A DNA stretch of 64,000 nucleotides. It comes from Ovis canadensis. Lineage: Eukaryota; Chordata; Mammalia; Artiodactyla; Bovidae. The position numbers and the translations under genes are program-made. Of this stretch, positions 34,230 to 45,760 are shown piece after piece. The stretch is from positions 27,382,501-27,446,500 of the forward strand of contig NC_091255.1 in the NCBI RefSeq assembly GCF_042477335.2, in the 5' to 3' direction. Position 1 is the stretch's first letter. Each line of letters starts with the position of its first letter. Below the pieces are notes generated by a model. The model saw nothing but the letters and a program-made list of their open reading frames with translations. It ran no database searches and was not told the origin of the DNA.

Positions 34230-36059
34230 TTTACATGATAAAACACGAGCAGTATGTACAGCAGAGTAATACAGGGGTTTGCTGTAGAGAAAGTATCAGT
34301 TACACTGGTTTTTGTTTTAAAATCCTTTTCCCTGAGAAGTGAGAGCTATTGGTAGTGAACAACAAAGTGCAGTCAAGAAAAATGGTGGTCATAACCATGG
34401 CTTACATTATGGTAACAAGTTTGGGAGGAGTGAAGGTCACTTTGCAGTCTCAATGTGCTCTTTCCCCTGTGAAACTTGCCTTTAGCCAAAAGCAAAATGA
34501 ATAAGGTATAAAATGACCTACTTGTTTTACAGATGTTTGGGTAGCTTTGTGTGGTTGTGATATGGCATTCTTAAAGGTTTAACAGTCCAGAAAGAAAAAA
34601 AAAAAAGATTGAATCAGGTTAGGATTGGAGAAAGAGAAAGATTTAATTCAGTTTTTATGAACTCCAGTTATTTCGCCTTTTAGAAACTGCAACCTTGTGC
34701 TTTCTCTTTTAGAGAGAGGACAGAAATCTAGAAACTTTTTTCCACCAGTAATACTGCAGAGAAGTTGCTCTTCTGGTCTCAAAGTGAACCTAAACTTTGT
34801 TTAGCAAAATCTGTAATACAGTGATGGTGGTGATTTTTGTTGTTGTTTTAAATAAGGCTGAAGCACCAATGGCTATTTTTTAAAATTGTTGTCCAGAAAC
34901 AAAGTGTGGACTAAAGAAGTCAAGTATGGGTCAGGAATAAGATTGAATGACTTGCAGTGAAGGGAGATGAAGTAGCAACTCCAGTGAATTCTGTGCGTAA
35001 GTTTCCCAACTGTTAAATAAAAATGCAATGTTCTCACAGAAAAAGATGAATATTAAAAGATACCTGAGAAAGGTACAACATAGAACCAGGAATGAGGCTA
35101 GTATAAAATAGAAACCATAAAGACATACTTTTGCACTAGGTGAGCACACAGGTACCCATTTCTTTGTAATCCTCAACCATCTCCCCACCTCTAAGACCCT
35201 TTAAAAGGATTTCACAGGAATTACATAGGTTTCAAGTTGTCTCTTCATGAATTTAGAAACAGGAACTGTGGGGTCAACTGTGTTGTAAGAGTCTGCAGCC
35301 CTCAATTCGAAAGTGTTCCACCACCCCCTATTTTATGACTCAAATGTGTTTCACTCAATTTCACGACATGTCCAAACCTTGTAGATATGTGAGTTTATGA
35401 CCTAGATGGTCTCTCCTTGGTGGTCTCAGACAAGCTGCCCCAGCCCGAAGTGGTCTTGCCCCTTCCTTGAATTCGATCATCTTAATTTCCACACCATTTG
35501 CTTGGCCTTTCAAACATGCCCTATTGCTTGTTACTTCTCCTTAGAGGCTGGCGCCCCATTTAGAAGGCAAATGCGTCACACTTGGGAGGGCCTCTCAACT
35601 TTCTCCCACAAGGCTCGGCCCCTGGTAGGCATTTGGGTCACACTGGCAGATTGTTGGTGCCATGGAAAGGAGAGACCAACCCCTGATCAGCAGGCATGGA
35701 AGTACCCCTAGGCTGGGGAGTTGGGATGAGAGCCATAGCTCCAGTCCATCCAGCATGTGCTGGGTGGAGAAAGCAGTTCTCTCAGACTGGGACATGATGC
35801 TCAACACCTGTGAGGACCCAGAAGTCTAGGCTTGGCCACATCTGGCCTCCCATCAGGAGAACTTTCTTATGGTAGGTTGGCCCAGTTCCTCACCCCTCAG
35901 AAGGCCAGCTGCCCAGAGGACTTCACAGAAGTGCTGGCTGAGGCTGCATCTCAAGAAGGACTTGGGGGATTGCTAGCTTGACTGCTTAACAGCAGGTAAC
36001 TTAAAAAGTGCTGTAAGAGTGCCTCCTCTCCATGAGTGGCGTTTTGCTAATATTTCATA
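34230..36059. other. Gene-free unique sequence
   Basis: AT-rich to about 35,400, then mixed. Nothing is recognised in either half; the 101-codon ORF at 35406-35711 has no familiar domain. Confidence 0.5.
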
Positions 36060-36270
36060 TCTGTAGTGTCAGGTATGTGGTAGGCAGCATTCAGCATGTG
36101 TTACTACCATTTGTTGAGCATTGGCCATGTGCTTGTTGCTATTCCTGGAGCTTCCCAATGACTGAAGTATTATTATCCTCACTTAACATCTGTGAAGTTT
36201 CAGAGAGACTAACTCAGCATAGGTCATGTAGCTAAGAAATGACATCAAGGATTTAAATTCCAGTTACTCT
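36060..36270 (-). mobile_element. MIR remnant
   Basis: 'ttgttgagcattggccatgt', 'attattatcctcacttaaca' and 'catgtagctaagaaatgaca' follow the reversed MIR order. Confidence 0.6.
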
Positions 36271-37274
36271 GTCTCCAGAGCCCTGTTTCTCTACAAAATG
36301 GGCACTAGACTTTAGGGAAGGTACTCAGTCAAACTTAGACTCCTTAGTCCCTGCCTGCGCTGCCAACCCCCTGGGGTTAGTCCCAACACACTCCTTTTTT
36401 CCCTGGATCATGGAGAAGAAAAAAAAAACTAGAAGGAAACACTCCAAATAAAATTTGGCAATTGAAACCCACGCAGACAAATGATTGTTGAGCCCTGTGC
36501 TTTAACCCACAACCTGGGGAAATTACACTGGACATTGGTTAGTTCTAACCCCACACTGTTCTTCTTAGAAATTTATCTCAAACAAATCATTTTTATTGCC
36601 CATGAGGACAATCCAACTCAGGCTGAAGCAGGAAGCAGCAAAGCAGTCATAAAAAGTGAGAAAGTCAGTTGACCTTAAAGCCACAGGCCCTAAAGATCAA
36701 CACCAGGTCAGTTTACAAATTGCCACCTCCAGGGGAAACCTGAGCCCCTTGCACCAGCTGTATGGACAAGGTTAGATGTGCTTGCCTGGAACTGACTTAG
36801 AGGGAATACCAACCACCAGGACCACTGGGATGGCACTGGGCCACATGGACGAGTTATCTTGGTCAACTGATAACAGATGCCACCGAAGGAGCAGGGCCAG
36901 TTCACAACCAGGGAGGGCCTGAGTCGGGAATACAGGATCAGATCCTTCTTACCATTCATGGATTGAAAGCTATACTTTTATCCCTCAACATCTGACATCT
37001 CTGAAATTGGGATGCATTTTCAAAATCTATCTTTAAATTTTTTTAAGTGGTACACGCTGATGGTACAGTGGCATCTAGGATTTGACAAAATATAAGTCAG
37101 TGTTATTTACATGCAAGTTACAGGTGATAATGTCAGGAGTAGAGGAGACTGGAAACAGGTGGTAAACAAAGTGAGTCTCCATGAGGCAAGTGAAGGGGGA
37201 TCCATTAGCCCTTCTTGAAAAACGGCTTGAAAATGAAATCCATCCAACAAAATTAAAATCACAAAATAGCTATA
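36271..37274. other. Gene-free unique sequence
   Basis: No recognised gene or repeat. A GT-rich to AT-rich transition occurs near 36,960. Confidence 0.45.
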
Positions 37275-37465
37275 GACATTTACTATGATCCAGGCACTGT
37301 CCTAAGTGCTTAACCTATATAATCTAATCCTTGCAACAACCCAATGAAGAGGATATTCTTACCCCCATTTTATAAATGAAGAAACAGGCACAGATGGGGA
37401 TAACTAACTGTCCAAAAAGCTACCTGATTGTAAATGGTGGTGTCAGGTTTCAAACCCTTGAAGGC
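37275..37465 (-). mobile_element. MIR SINE
   Basis: Clear reversed MIR: 'gatccaggcactgtcctaag', 'aatctaatccttgcaacaac' and 'cccccattttataaatgaag'. Confidence 0.8.
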
Positions 37466-37934
37466 TTTCTGACTCCAAGCCCCAGGGAAAAAAACACAAC
37501 ACTCAATGTGCAAATTGAGCATGAAGTTTAACTTCGAGCTTCCTGTCAGAGCAAAATAGGATCTGAAAGTAAGTAAATCCTCAATAAACATGAATCTACA
37601 CATGTACTTTTAAAGTAATGTCTTCATACCATCATTGTTTTGAAAGATTCTCATGATTTCTTTAAGCCAAGCTGTATGGAAAAGTACAAAGATGACAAAA
37701 CTGCATATTATTCCTTCTCTCAGAAATGACACAGAAGATCCCATGCCTGGTATCTCATTTTGTGATTGAGGGGAGGGAGGGCAAGGGTAGATATAGATGT
37801 GGAACATACATCTGGAATTTTTTTGTAGAAAGTGGGTCACTTTGACCTGTTTTCTAGACACTAATTACTGAAAGGCCACTGACACATCCTCAGTCAGACA
37901 AGGCCAAAACAGAATTTGATGATACACCTGTAAG
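37466..37934. other. Gene-free unique sequence
   Basis: Nothing is recognised in this stretch. Confidence 0.45.
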
Positions 37935-38130
37935 ATCATAAGCTTCAAAATCAAGAAATAACTCGGTTTAAAATCTTTGCTCTAACTTCTTCATAGTTGT
38001 GTGATCTTGGGCAAGTCTCCTGACCTTTCTGAACTTCCTCTTACTCACTTGTGAAATTACACATCATCCTAGTACCTAATGCCCAGGGTTATCAGGATTA
38101 ATATGAAGGCAAGCTCCCAAAGCATATTGA
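37935..38130 (+). mobile_element. MIR SINE
   Basis: Forward MIR: 'ttgtgtgatcttgggcaagt', 'cctgacctttctgaacttcc' and 'gggttatcaggattaatatg'. Confidence 0.7.
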
Positions 38131-38171
38131 GGCCTAGCCTAAGACAGGAAGCTGTCAGTATGCCTAGAAAT

Positions 38172-38330
38172 CTGCAGTGGTAAAGAATCCACCTCCCAAT
38201 GCAGGAGACGCAGGTTCAGTCCCTGGAGGAGGAAATGGCAACCTACTCCAGCATTCTTGCCTAAGAAATTCCATGGACAGGAGAGCCTAGTAGGGTTGCA
38301 GAGTCAAACACAACTGAGCATGCTCACAAG
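38172..38330 (+). mobile_element. Bov-tA SINE with internal deletion
   Basis: 'gcagtggtaaagaatccacc' start, the 'gatcccctgg' block is lost, and a BovA body ends 'caactgagcatgctc'. Confidence 0.85.
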
Positions 38331-39151
38331 CTTTATGCTTAAAAGAGTCCATAGCAGGAAGGACCATCTGTGTTTTTGATTATCCCCTTCCCCAAGGCAA
38401 ATCTGAGGCAAATTGGAGAATTTTTCATTTTTCAGTGTGTTGAGCCATTGTTTTTAGCATTTTTTTTCCCTTAAAGAAATGCCAAAGGCCTTAAAACAGC
38501 CACACCCTATGCAGGGCCTCATGTGAACAGTCAGATGATCAGGGTGGGCTGGGACAAGAGGCTGGGAAGCAGAACTTGGCTGCCTGCTCCCAAGACACAA
38601 GCCCAAGGAGGAGCCTCCTTCCACCGGAGGGGAAGGCAGAGAGTCTGGGGGTTGGCGGAGGGAGGGCAGTGGGGAGGCTGCAACCCCAGGCAGCAGAGGG
38701 TTTTGCTGGAACCAGCAATCAGGCTGTGGGTACAGACTGTCTGAGGATACTGTTTAGCTGCCCGTGGGTGTGAACTGGTCAGGGCACAGAGTTATCCTCT
38801 CTGGCCTGATTCCTGCCTCTGCCCAGGCAGTAGCGGTCCTACCCTGCCTTCCTCAGCATCCTGCACCTCCCTCGGTTCCTACACCTGTTACTCAGGCTCT
38901 CATTCATTATTTGCTTCCTTCCTTCACGCATTCATTTACTCACTCAGCGTATCTCGAGCACTTGCCATATTCCAGACCCTGATGGTACAGGGAATACCAC
39001 GATGGTTCCTGACCTCTGAGAAGCCCAGTGTTGAAAGCAGATCTGCAAAACTAAACGGCAAAGAGGGGAAGAAACAGCCTCATAATTGCTGTAATTGGTC
39101 ACAGGCTGGATCATTATTCATGGCCTTATTTGCTGAGTTTATCACTGGAAG
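38331..39151. other. Gene-free, locally GC-rich sequence
   Basis: A purine- and GC-rich patch at about 38,560-38,710 gives short ORFs but has few CpGs. 'cacgcattcatttactcact' at about 38,926 resembles an old L2-type remnant. Confidence 0.4.
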
Positions 39152-39531
39152 TGTTAGGTACTTAGAATAGGAAAAGGGAGTCCAAAATAGCAGTGGCTAA
39201 AAGACAAAGAAAGGAAAAAGCCTGTGAAAATAAAACAAAGGAAGGGCCGAGGACTGCAGTGAGAACCTCAGGTGAAACAAACAGCCCTCCTGGCTAGTCC
39301 AGTTTACATAGGGCAGGCTCATGGGGAGGAGAAAAAACACATAAAAAGAGGAGCCAAAACTGAGCATCTCACCTCATTTGGGTCATCCTGCCCTCATGCC
39401 TCAAGGATGTATTTTCCTTTGCTTGCCAAATAAAACTGAGCTGTAATAGAGCTATAACACTGGTTGTTCCGCCATGTCAAATTTTTGCTGTGGTGAGAAA
39501 GAACCGAGGAAATTACACACTTCCCCGACAG
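39152..39531 (+). mobile_element. LTR-like element of an endogenous retrovirus
   Basis: The block starts TG (tgttaggtacttag) and ends CA (acttccccgaca). A TATA-like 'cataaaaagaggagcc' lies at about 39340 and AATAAA in 'ccaaataaaactgagc' at about 39427, the order and spacing of U3, R and U5. The ending 'gaaccgaggaaattacacac' is like gammaretrovirus-type LTRs. No internal genes flank it, so it looks like a solo LTR; a flanking duplication was not found. Confidence 0.55.
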
Positions 39532-39554
39532 AAACAACAGGAGTTGGCTGACAG

Positions 39555-39790
39555 CAGAGTCTGTAGCCAAACTGCCAGGGTGAGCATCCCAGCTCTTTAC
39601 TAACTGTGGGACCTTGGGAGGAACTGAGCTTCTCTCTGCCTCTGTTTGCCTCTGTAACTAATAGTAGTTACAGAGAAGATCAGTAATTACTATTATGGGG
39701 ATGATAGTAGTTAAATCCTCATAGGGTTGTCATGAGGGTTAAAGGACTTAAGACTGGGTCTGACATATAGCACAGTGGAAGTGTTTAATC
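39555..39790 (+). mobile_element. MIR SINE
   Basis: 'tttactaactgtgggacctt' , 'ggggatgatagtagttaaat' and 'catagggttgtcatgagggt' follow the forward MIR order. Confidence 0.7.
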
Positions 39791-39891
39791 GGTTTTCTTT
39801 AAGATGCTGCAAGTTCTTCTTATAACGATGGGGTTCTACACCCACCCCACCCAAGCGCACAGCAAGTATGCCCGAGGGCCCTCATCAGAAA

Positions 39892-40205
39892 ATGGATGGT
39901 GGCTCACTGGTAAGGAATCTACCTGCCAATGCAGGAGACACAGGTTTGATCCCTGACTAGTAAGATCCCACATGCCTCGGGGCAACTAAGCCCCTGCGCC
40001 ACAACTACTGAGCCCATGCATGAAACTGCTGAAGCCTGCATGCCTGGAGTCTGTGCTCTGCAATAAGAAAAGCCACCACAGTGAGAACCCCGTGCACCAC
40101 CACTAGCGAGTAGCCCCCACTCACCACAGCCAGAGAAAGCTGGTGTATAGCAACGAAGACCCAGCACGGCCAAAACTAAATAAATAATTTTTAAAAAAAT
40201 TTATA
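39892..40205 (+). mobile_element. CHR-1-like SINE
   Basis: 'ggctcactggtaaggaatct', 'gcctcggggcaactaagccc', 'agccagagaaagctggtgta' and a 'taaataaataattttta' tail. Confidence 0.87.
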
Positions 40206-40642
40206 AAAGAGAAGAAAATGGATGAACTATGTTGGCCCTAAGAGTTACTTGTGGAATTTCCCTGCCAGGCCACTTCCCTGGACATTCTGAGTTGGAACCA
40301 CAACCCAGGGGTTGATGAAAAATATGTTGCCTGCCATATTAGTGAACAAAGCGTGCTGCAGCTACCAAGCCATCACATGACAGCCAACCGGACAGTGACC
40401 CCAGAGGAAACTCAGGATGGAAACCCATAGGACAGGATAGAAACTCAGGGCAGATGCCTGCCAACCCAGCCGTCAGCTGCTGCCGCCACCCCCAGTGGTG
40501 CAGTCTGAGGAGACTCAGGAAGAGAAAGCACTGGACACTGGGCCCAGAGAGCTAAGGCGCTAGCAAGGGAGTGAGTTCCGTGGCTCTTGCATCTTCCCAC
40601 GCATAGGAAAGTGCTAAATTCCTTAACTTCAGTTTTCTTCGA

Positions 40643-40748
40643 AGTGACGTGAAGTGAAGTCGCTCATTTGTGTCTGGCTCTTTGCGACCCCGTGGACTGT
40701 AGCCTACCAGGCTGCTCCATCCATGAGGTTCTCCAGGCAAGAATACTG
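40643..40748 (-). mobile_element. BovA fragment inside the LTR
   Basis: 'gtgaagtgaagtcgctcatt' to 'caggcaagaatactgg', cut short where the CHR SINE begins. Confidence 0.82.
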
Positions 40749-41037
40749 GGGTTTCCCTGGTGGTCCAGTGGTTAAGAGTCCACCTACCAGGAAACACAGA
40801 TTTGGTTCCTGGTCTGGGAAGATTCCATGTGCTGTGGGGCAACTACGCTCATTCACCAGGACTCGTGAAGCCTGGGCACCTAGAGCCCATGCTCCGTAAC
40901 AAGAGAAGCACCAAACCGAGAGGCCCGCACACCGCAAGGAATAGTAGTCCCTACTGGCCTCAACAAGAGAAAAGCCTGTGCATAGCAGTGAAGAGCCTGT
41001 GTACCACATCAAATAGACCCCATGCAGGAGAAAAAAA
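40749..41037 (+). mobile_element. CHR-type SINE inside the LTR
   Basis: 'tttccctggtggtccagtgg' head, 'ctgtggggcaactacgctca', 'gcatagcagtgaagagcctg' and an A tail. Confidence 0.85.
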
Positions 41038-41220
41038 AAGGCGTTTTTTTTTTTTTTTTTTAAGTGCTGGGTACCTGGTTTTTGTTGCAAAAGCTCCTAT
41101 ATATTCTGGCTTCTTCTTTACCTCTTCAGAGCGTTCCCTCAGCACCATCTGAGAGTTCTGTCTCCTGGGCTTGAAGTCCTCAGAATGTCCAACAAATAAG
41201 ACAGAATCGTCAGCTTTTAG

Positions 41221-41443
41221 GAGGCTTCCCCGGTGGCTCATTAGTAAAGAATCTGCCTGCAATGCAGGAGCCACAGGAGATGTGGGTTTGAGTCCTGGGT
41301 TGGGAAGAACCCCTGGAGGAGGGCAGGGCAACCCATTCCAGTGTTCTAGCCTGAGAATCCCATGCACAGAGGAGCCTGGTGGGCTACAGTTGATAAGGTC
41401 ACAAAGAGACAGACATGACTGAAGTGATTTAGCATACGCAGAT
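41221..41443 (+). mobile_element. Bov-tA SINE inside the LTR, with TSD
   Basis: Complete head and BovA body. Twelve-base repeats (gtcagcttttag) flank it at 41209-41220 and 41444-41455, which are LTR sequence. Confidence 0.93.
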
Positions 41444-41480
41444 GTCAGCTTTTAGCTTGTGCATCTTTTTTCAGTCAACA

Positions 41481-42137
41481 TAGGCCACACAGAAGTATGT
41501 TCCCAGTAGAAAAACCATTGCTTTCGTTCAACCCCCTTAATCTGACTGAAAACAATCAATTCAATCAAGACAAGGTGAAGTTGGCAGCAAAGCCCAAACA
41601 GGAAAGTGAGGAGCTGTTTCCTTTCACTCCCTTTGTTGGAATCATGCCCCAGCAGTCCTCACAGCAAATGGGACCCTAAAAATGGTGGGGCTTTGGGGGA
41701 GAGTGCCAGAAACCACAGAGGATCCTGGGAAATCAGAAAGGATGCTGGGAAATCAGGGAGGATGCTGGGAAACCACCTGAGGACAGAGGTGGTTCTATCC
41801 TTCTATCCTTCCCATGGCCTCTCTACCTGGCTGCCTCTCCCAGTTCAGAGCACACTCTTTGGCCCTCTTCTGCAGTGCATACCTCTCCAGGCTCTTAGGA
41901 AGCAGAAGTGTCTGCTTGTAGACAGAACAAGGCTCGATTCAGCATCCTTTCAGTGGCTAAAGGATGGAAGGGAGATATCAAGGGGTTGGAGAGTCTTTGA
42001 TGATACAGACTTTCCTTGACTTACAATGAAGTTACCTCATGATATCATAAATTGAAAATACCCTAAGTACAAAATACATTTAATGAACCTAATCTATCAA
42101 TACCATGGCGGATTCTAGTGCACCTTGAAGGAAAAGT
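41481..42137. other. Gene-free unique sequence
   Basis: No gene is recognised. It contains the small three-unit tandem repeat listed separately. Confidence 0.5.
41719..41778. repeat. Three tandem 20-bp units
   Basis: Units at 41719-41738, 41739-41758 and 41759-41778 share 'aggatgctgggaaatcag' with a few substitutions. Confidence 0.85.
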
Positions 42138-42348
42138 GACAGTGTTAGTTGCTCAGTCATGTCTGAGTCTTTGTGACCCCATGGACTATAGCCCACCACG
42201 CTCCTCTGTCCATGGGATTCTCCAGGCAAGAATACTGGAATGGGTCACCATACCCTTCTCCAAGGGATCTTTCTGACCCAGGGCTTGAACCCCGGTCTCT
42301 TGCATTGCAGGCAGATTCTTTACTGTCTGAGCCACCACAGTAGTGCTC
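42138..42348 (-). mobile_element. Bov-tA SINE
   Basis: Reversed: 'gtgttagttgctcagtcatg', 'ccatgggattctccaggcaa', 'ttctttactgtctgagccac'. Confidence 0.92.
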
Positions 42349-43130
42349 CTTGAACATACTGTAAACATATTAGCCTACAGTTGGGCAAAATCAGCTAACA
42401 CACAGCCTGTTTTATAATAAAGTGTTGAATATCTCATGTAATTTATTGAGAACTATACTGAAAGTGAACTTCTCGTCCGGGTCCAGAAGAGTTCTAAGTG
42501 TATCTGTTGTTTATCATTGTGATCCTGTGGCTAACCAGGGCTGTGGTTGCCCTGCCCCAAATCACAGGAGAATATCAGACATATGGCTAGCCTGGGAAAG
42601 GTAAAAATTCCAAGTATGGTTTCTACTGAATTTGTATTGCTTTCACCTCGTCATAACATCAAAAACTCCTAAGTGGAAACATATCTGCCAGAGACTGTAT
42701 TTGTGGGCATGGCTGGAGACCTTGACCAGGAGGGGAGGCAAGGCCAATAGCCTGTTCATCTCTCAATCCAATTGTTTGATTCAGGAAGAATCAGACATTT
42801 TAAAGAAGGTTCTAGATGCAATGCTAAGTTTGAAGCATGAGTCAGCATTCACCAGGTTGGGTGAGAGGGGTGGTAAATGTGTAAAAGTGTGAAGCAGCTT
42901 CTAGGCATTTTAGGGAACGTGAAGTAGTAAAAGTTACGGTGTTAGTTCTGCTGATCAGCTATGTGACATCACAGAAAGAAGTGCCAGAGAGGCCAAGGCA
43001 AGAGGCAGGGAGAATGGAGAGGAGCCGATGACATCATTAACATTTTTTTCCCACTTTGCTGCATAGAGTTATTTATATTATCATTTATAGTCATCACATG
43101 GTATTTCAGAATGTTTTGGCTTATTCGGTG

Positions 43131-43163
<33 letters not shown>

Positions 43164-44393
43164 GGCAATATTCACCACAGTCTCACTAGGACTGGGTGTT
43201 ATTTTGTCCAAAAAAGATTTGGTACCTAGGGTGTTTATAGACAGCTGCTTCCTCCCAACGTCCACATTCCCAACACAGTCCCTGAATGAAGGGGAAAACT
43301 CTTGAAAGGTGGATGAAGTGTTACGCTGTGGAGAGGACAGGACCCATACAGACTGGTAAAGTCAGCCAGAGTCATGGGGGTTTCGCCTTTAGGCTGGAAA
43401 CGTTACTCTCTTTCCATCGTCTAATATAAAAATGTTTCCTTGAGGCAATAATGGGATTTCAAGAGCAAGAGGTACAGGCAGAGAACATATAACCTTGAGT
43501 AAAAATGTGTAAGTGAAAAAAGAAAGGTGGATGGACAGAGGTCACATTCTCCCCATAACATCTCACTTATAGTAAATATTCCCCACCATTTAACGTCACC
43601 AACCTCACTCCCGCTACCCAAGCCTCCTCTTGCATCCACCTCATTGTTTGTGATTGTTTCTGCTTCTGTCTAGTGGTCAGACTGTGAATCTAGACCTAAA
43701 GGCAGGGGCATTTTCCCATCTGGTTTCTGGGAGTAAACAGGGACACACAGTGTGTGGCTCAAGGGACCCCAGAAGGTTCTGTGGACTGGTCTGAGCACCT
43801 CGCCTCCGTTCCCCACCACCACCGAGGAGGCTGGTTGCTAACTCTCATGGAATAGTCATCCTGAGGAAGAAGAATCACCTGCATTCAATTTTATTGGGGA
43901 GCAGGATGGGTAGGAGGGAGGCAGAACTGCTTTAAGGTGGGTTGTGGCAGGTTCTTGGGAGCACAGAGTACTGGGGAGAAAGTGGACGCAGGTTCACGCC
44001 CTCTGTTTCTCTTTTCTCACCCCCAGTGCCTGGCCCAGAGGAGAATGGGCACAGGGGCTCCAAGAAACCCTGCAGTGTGACTGACCCACATGGGTCTTGC
44101 AGCCACCTGATGGGACTCCGGACTGTGTATTAAGACAATAAGCAGACACACTCCCAGCAGAGCCCTGTGGCAGTGGGGAGGGCTTGATCTGCATTTGGAG
44201 ACAAACTGTTTATCTTTGTCTCTGCCTTAGAAGGAGGGAAAAGGAACTACATTACCAACAGTAGGAAGCAGGGACACAAGCCTGCAAAAGGAAGGCTTTG
44301 CAAGTGCCCGGTGGTCCCCTACAGAGGACTGTCAGTTCTGATGGCCAGGGGGCGGTGGAGGTGTTTGATGGCAAATAAAGAATCTAGGAGGAA
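42349..44393. other. Gene-free unique sequence
   Basis: About 2 kb without recognised gene or ruminant SINE, apart from one microsatellite. ORFs up to 98 codons carry no known domain. Confidence 0.5.
43131..43161. repeat. (ATA)n microsatellite
   Basis: About ten uninterrupted ATA units; likely polymorphic. Confidence 0.95.
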
Positions 44394-44613
44394 GTTTCCC
44401 TGGTGGCTCAGACGGTAAAGAATCTGCCTGCAAAGTGGGAGAGCTGGGTGTGGTCCCTAGGTTGGAAAGATCCGCTGGAGAAGGGAATGGCTAACCACCC
44501 CAGTAATCTTGCCTGGAGAGTCCCAAGGACAGAAGAACCTGGTGGGCTGCAGTCCACGGGCTCCCAAAGAGTTGGACATGACTGAGTGACTAACACTTTC
44601 ACTTTTTTCACTT
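44394..44613 (+). mobile_element. Bov-tA SINE
   Basis: 'tttccctggtggctcagacg' head, 'gatccgctggagaagggaat', BovA body, and a 'ctaacactttcactttttt' end. Confidence 0.92.
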
Positions 44614-45299
44614 TGAGGTGTACCTGAAGGACCCCAGGGTCTGTGCACAAGGGCAGAAGCTTTAGACTGGGCTGTTTCCTGACTGGGGATGAGGGGCAGG
44701 CCAGGGAGCTGGGGAGCAAGTGGCGAGGGGGGGACCCCAGGAGGCTGACTCCGTGCCCTGAGCCTGTCAGCCCTGTGCCATCACAAGGTGGTAGAGAAAA
44801 GTAGCAGAAGCCTGCGTTCCTTTGCTCTCACAGTCCCAACTTTAGAAAGTTAGTCCCTGGAGATGTCCCCACAGTGAACCATGGATGTGTACTGTAAAGG
44901 TGAAACCAGGAAGCTTCCTGTCCATCCAAGAGGGCAGGGCTAACTCTCTGTGGGATGTCAGGAAACTTTACAAGAAGGAGACAAAACTGCCGGCTGAGAA
45001 CAGAGCAAGTTCTAGCACGGTATGCTCAATTTATAGTAGTAGTTGAAAAAGCTTGGAAGGATTTACACCAAGGTATTATTAACACCAGTGAGGTGTGAAT
45101 TAGGGGAGGACTTTCATTCTGATTTTAGTTTATATACTTCTGTCTTGTTTGAACATTTTACACCAAGCTTTAGCTTTTTAATTCTTGAGGCTATCTGTTT
45201 ATTTCTTTTTAAAGTATATGTAAAAATTAATTTTTATTGGCATACAGTTGTCTTTTTTAAAAGTTAATTTTTGATTGGAGTATAGTTGCTTTTTTCTTT
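44614..45299. other. Gene-free unique sequence
   Basis: Mixed composition, with an AT-rich right part that may be an old LINE tail near 45,220-45,290. Nothing is firmly identified. Confidence 0.4.
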
Positions 45300-45490
45300 T
45301 TTAAGATTTATTTAGTTATTTAATATTTTGGCCGCGATGGGCCTTCATTGTTGCTCTTGGGCTTTCTCTAGTTGCGGTGAGCAGGGGCTACTCTCTCATG
45401 GAGCACAGGCTCTGGCGTGCGAGGGCTCAATAGTTGTATCTCTTGCATTGCAAGGTGGATTCTTAATCACTGGACCAGAGTGGAAGCCCT
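45300..45490 (-). mobile_element. CHR-2-like SINE with internal deletion
   Basis: Reversed: 'attttggccgcgatgggcct', 'ctctagttgcggtgagcagg', then 'attcttaatcactggacca' without the middle section. Confidence 0.8.
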
Positions 45491-45501
45491 TTATCGTTAC
45501 T

Positions 45502-45606
45502 TTTTTGGGGGAGGCCACTCTGCAAATTTTAAATTCCCTGACCAGGGATGGAACCCATTCCCCTTGCATTAGAATCACGGAGCTTTAACCACTTCCAGGG
45601 AAGCCC
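45502..45606 (-). mobile_element. tRNA-Glu-derived SINE
   Basis: 'aaattccctgaccagggatg' to 'ccacttccagggaagccc'; reversed copy next to another SINE. Confidence 0.78.
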
Positions 45607-45637
45607 CTACAGCAAACATTTTTAAAAAGTCAATTTA

Positions 45638-45760
45638 GGGAATTTCCTGGTGGTCCAGTAGTTAGGACTCCACGCTTTCACTGCTGAGGGCCCGGGTTCA
45701 ATCTGATGGGGGAACTAAGATCCCATAAGCCACATGGCTTGGCCTCAATATAGCATTTAA
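45638..45760 (+). mobile_element. tRNA-Glu-derived SINE
   Basis: 'ggaatttcctggtggtccag', 'acgctttcactgctgagggc' and 'gggggaactaagatcccata'. Confidence 0.83.

Larger units (their letters stand above)
40325..41480 (+). mobile_element. Bovid ERV LTR split by three SINE insertions
   Basis: Three LTR segments can be put in order: about 40325-40642, then about 41060-41220, then 41444-41480. The middle part has a TATA box in 'ctcctatatattctgg' (about 41093) and a degenerate poly(A) signal in 'aacaaataaga' (about 41191); the last part ends 'tttttcagtcaaca'. The insertions are a reversed BovA fragment, a CHR SINE and a Bov-tA copy. I recognise the U3 and R text as a repeated bovid LTR, but cannot name the family. 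The left end is approximate. Confidence 0.6.
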
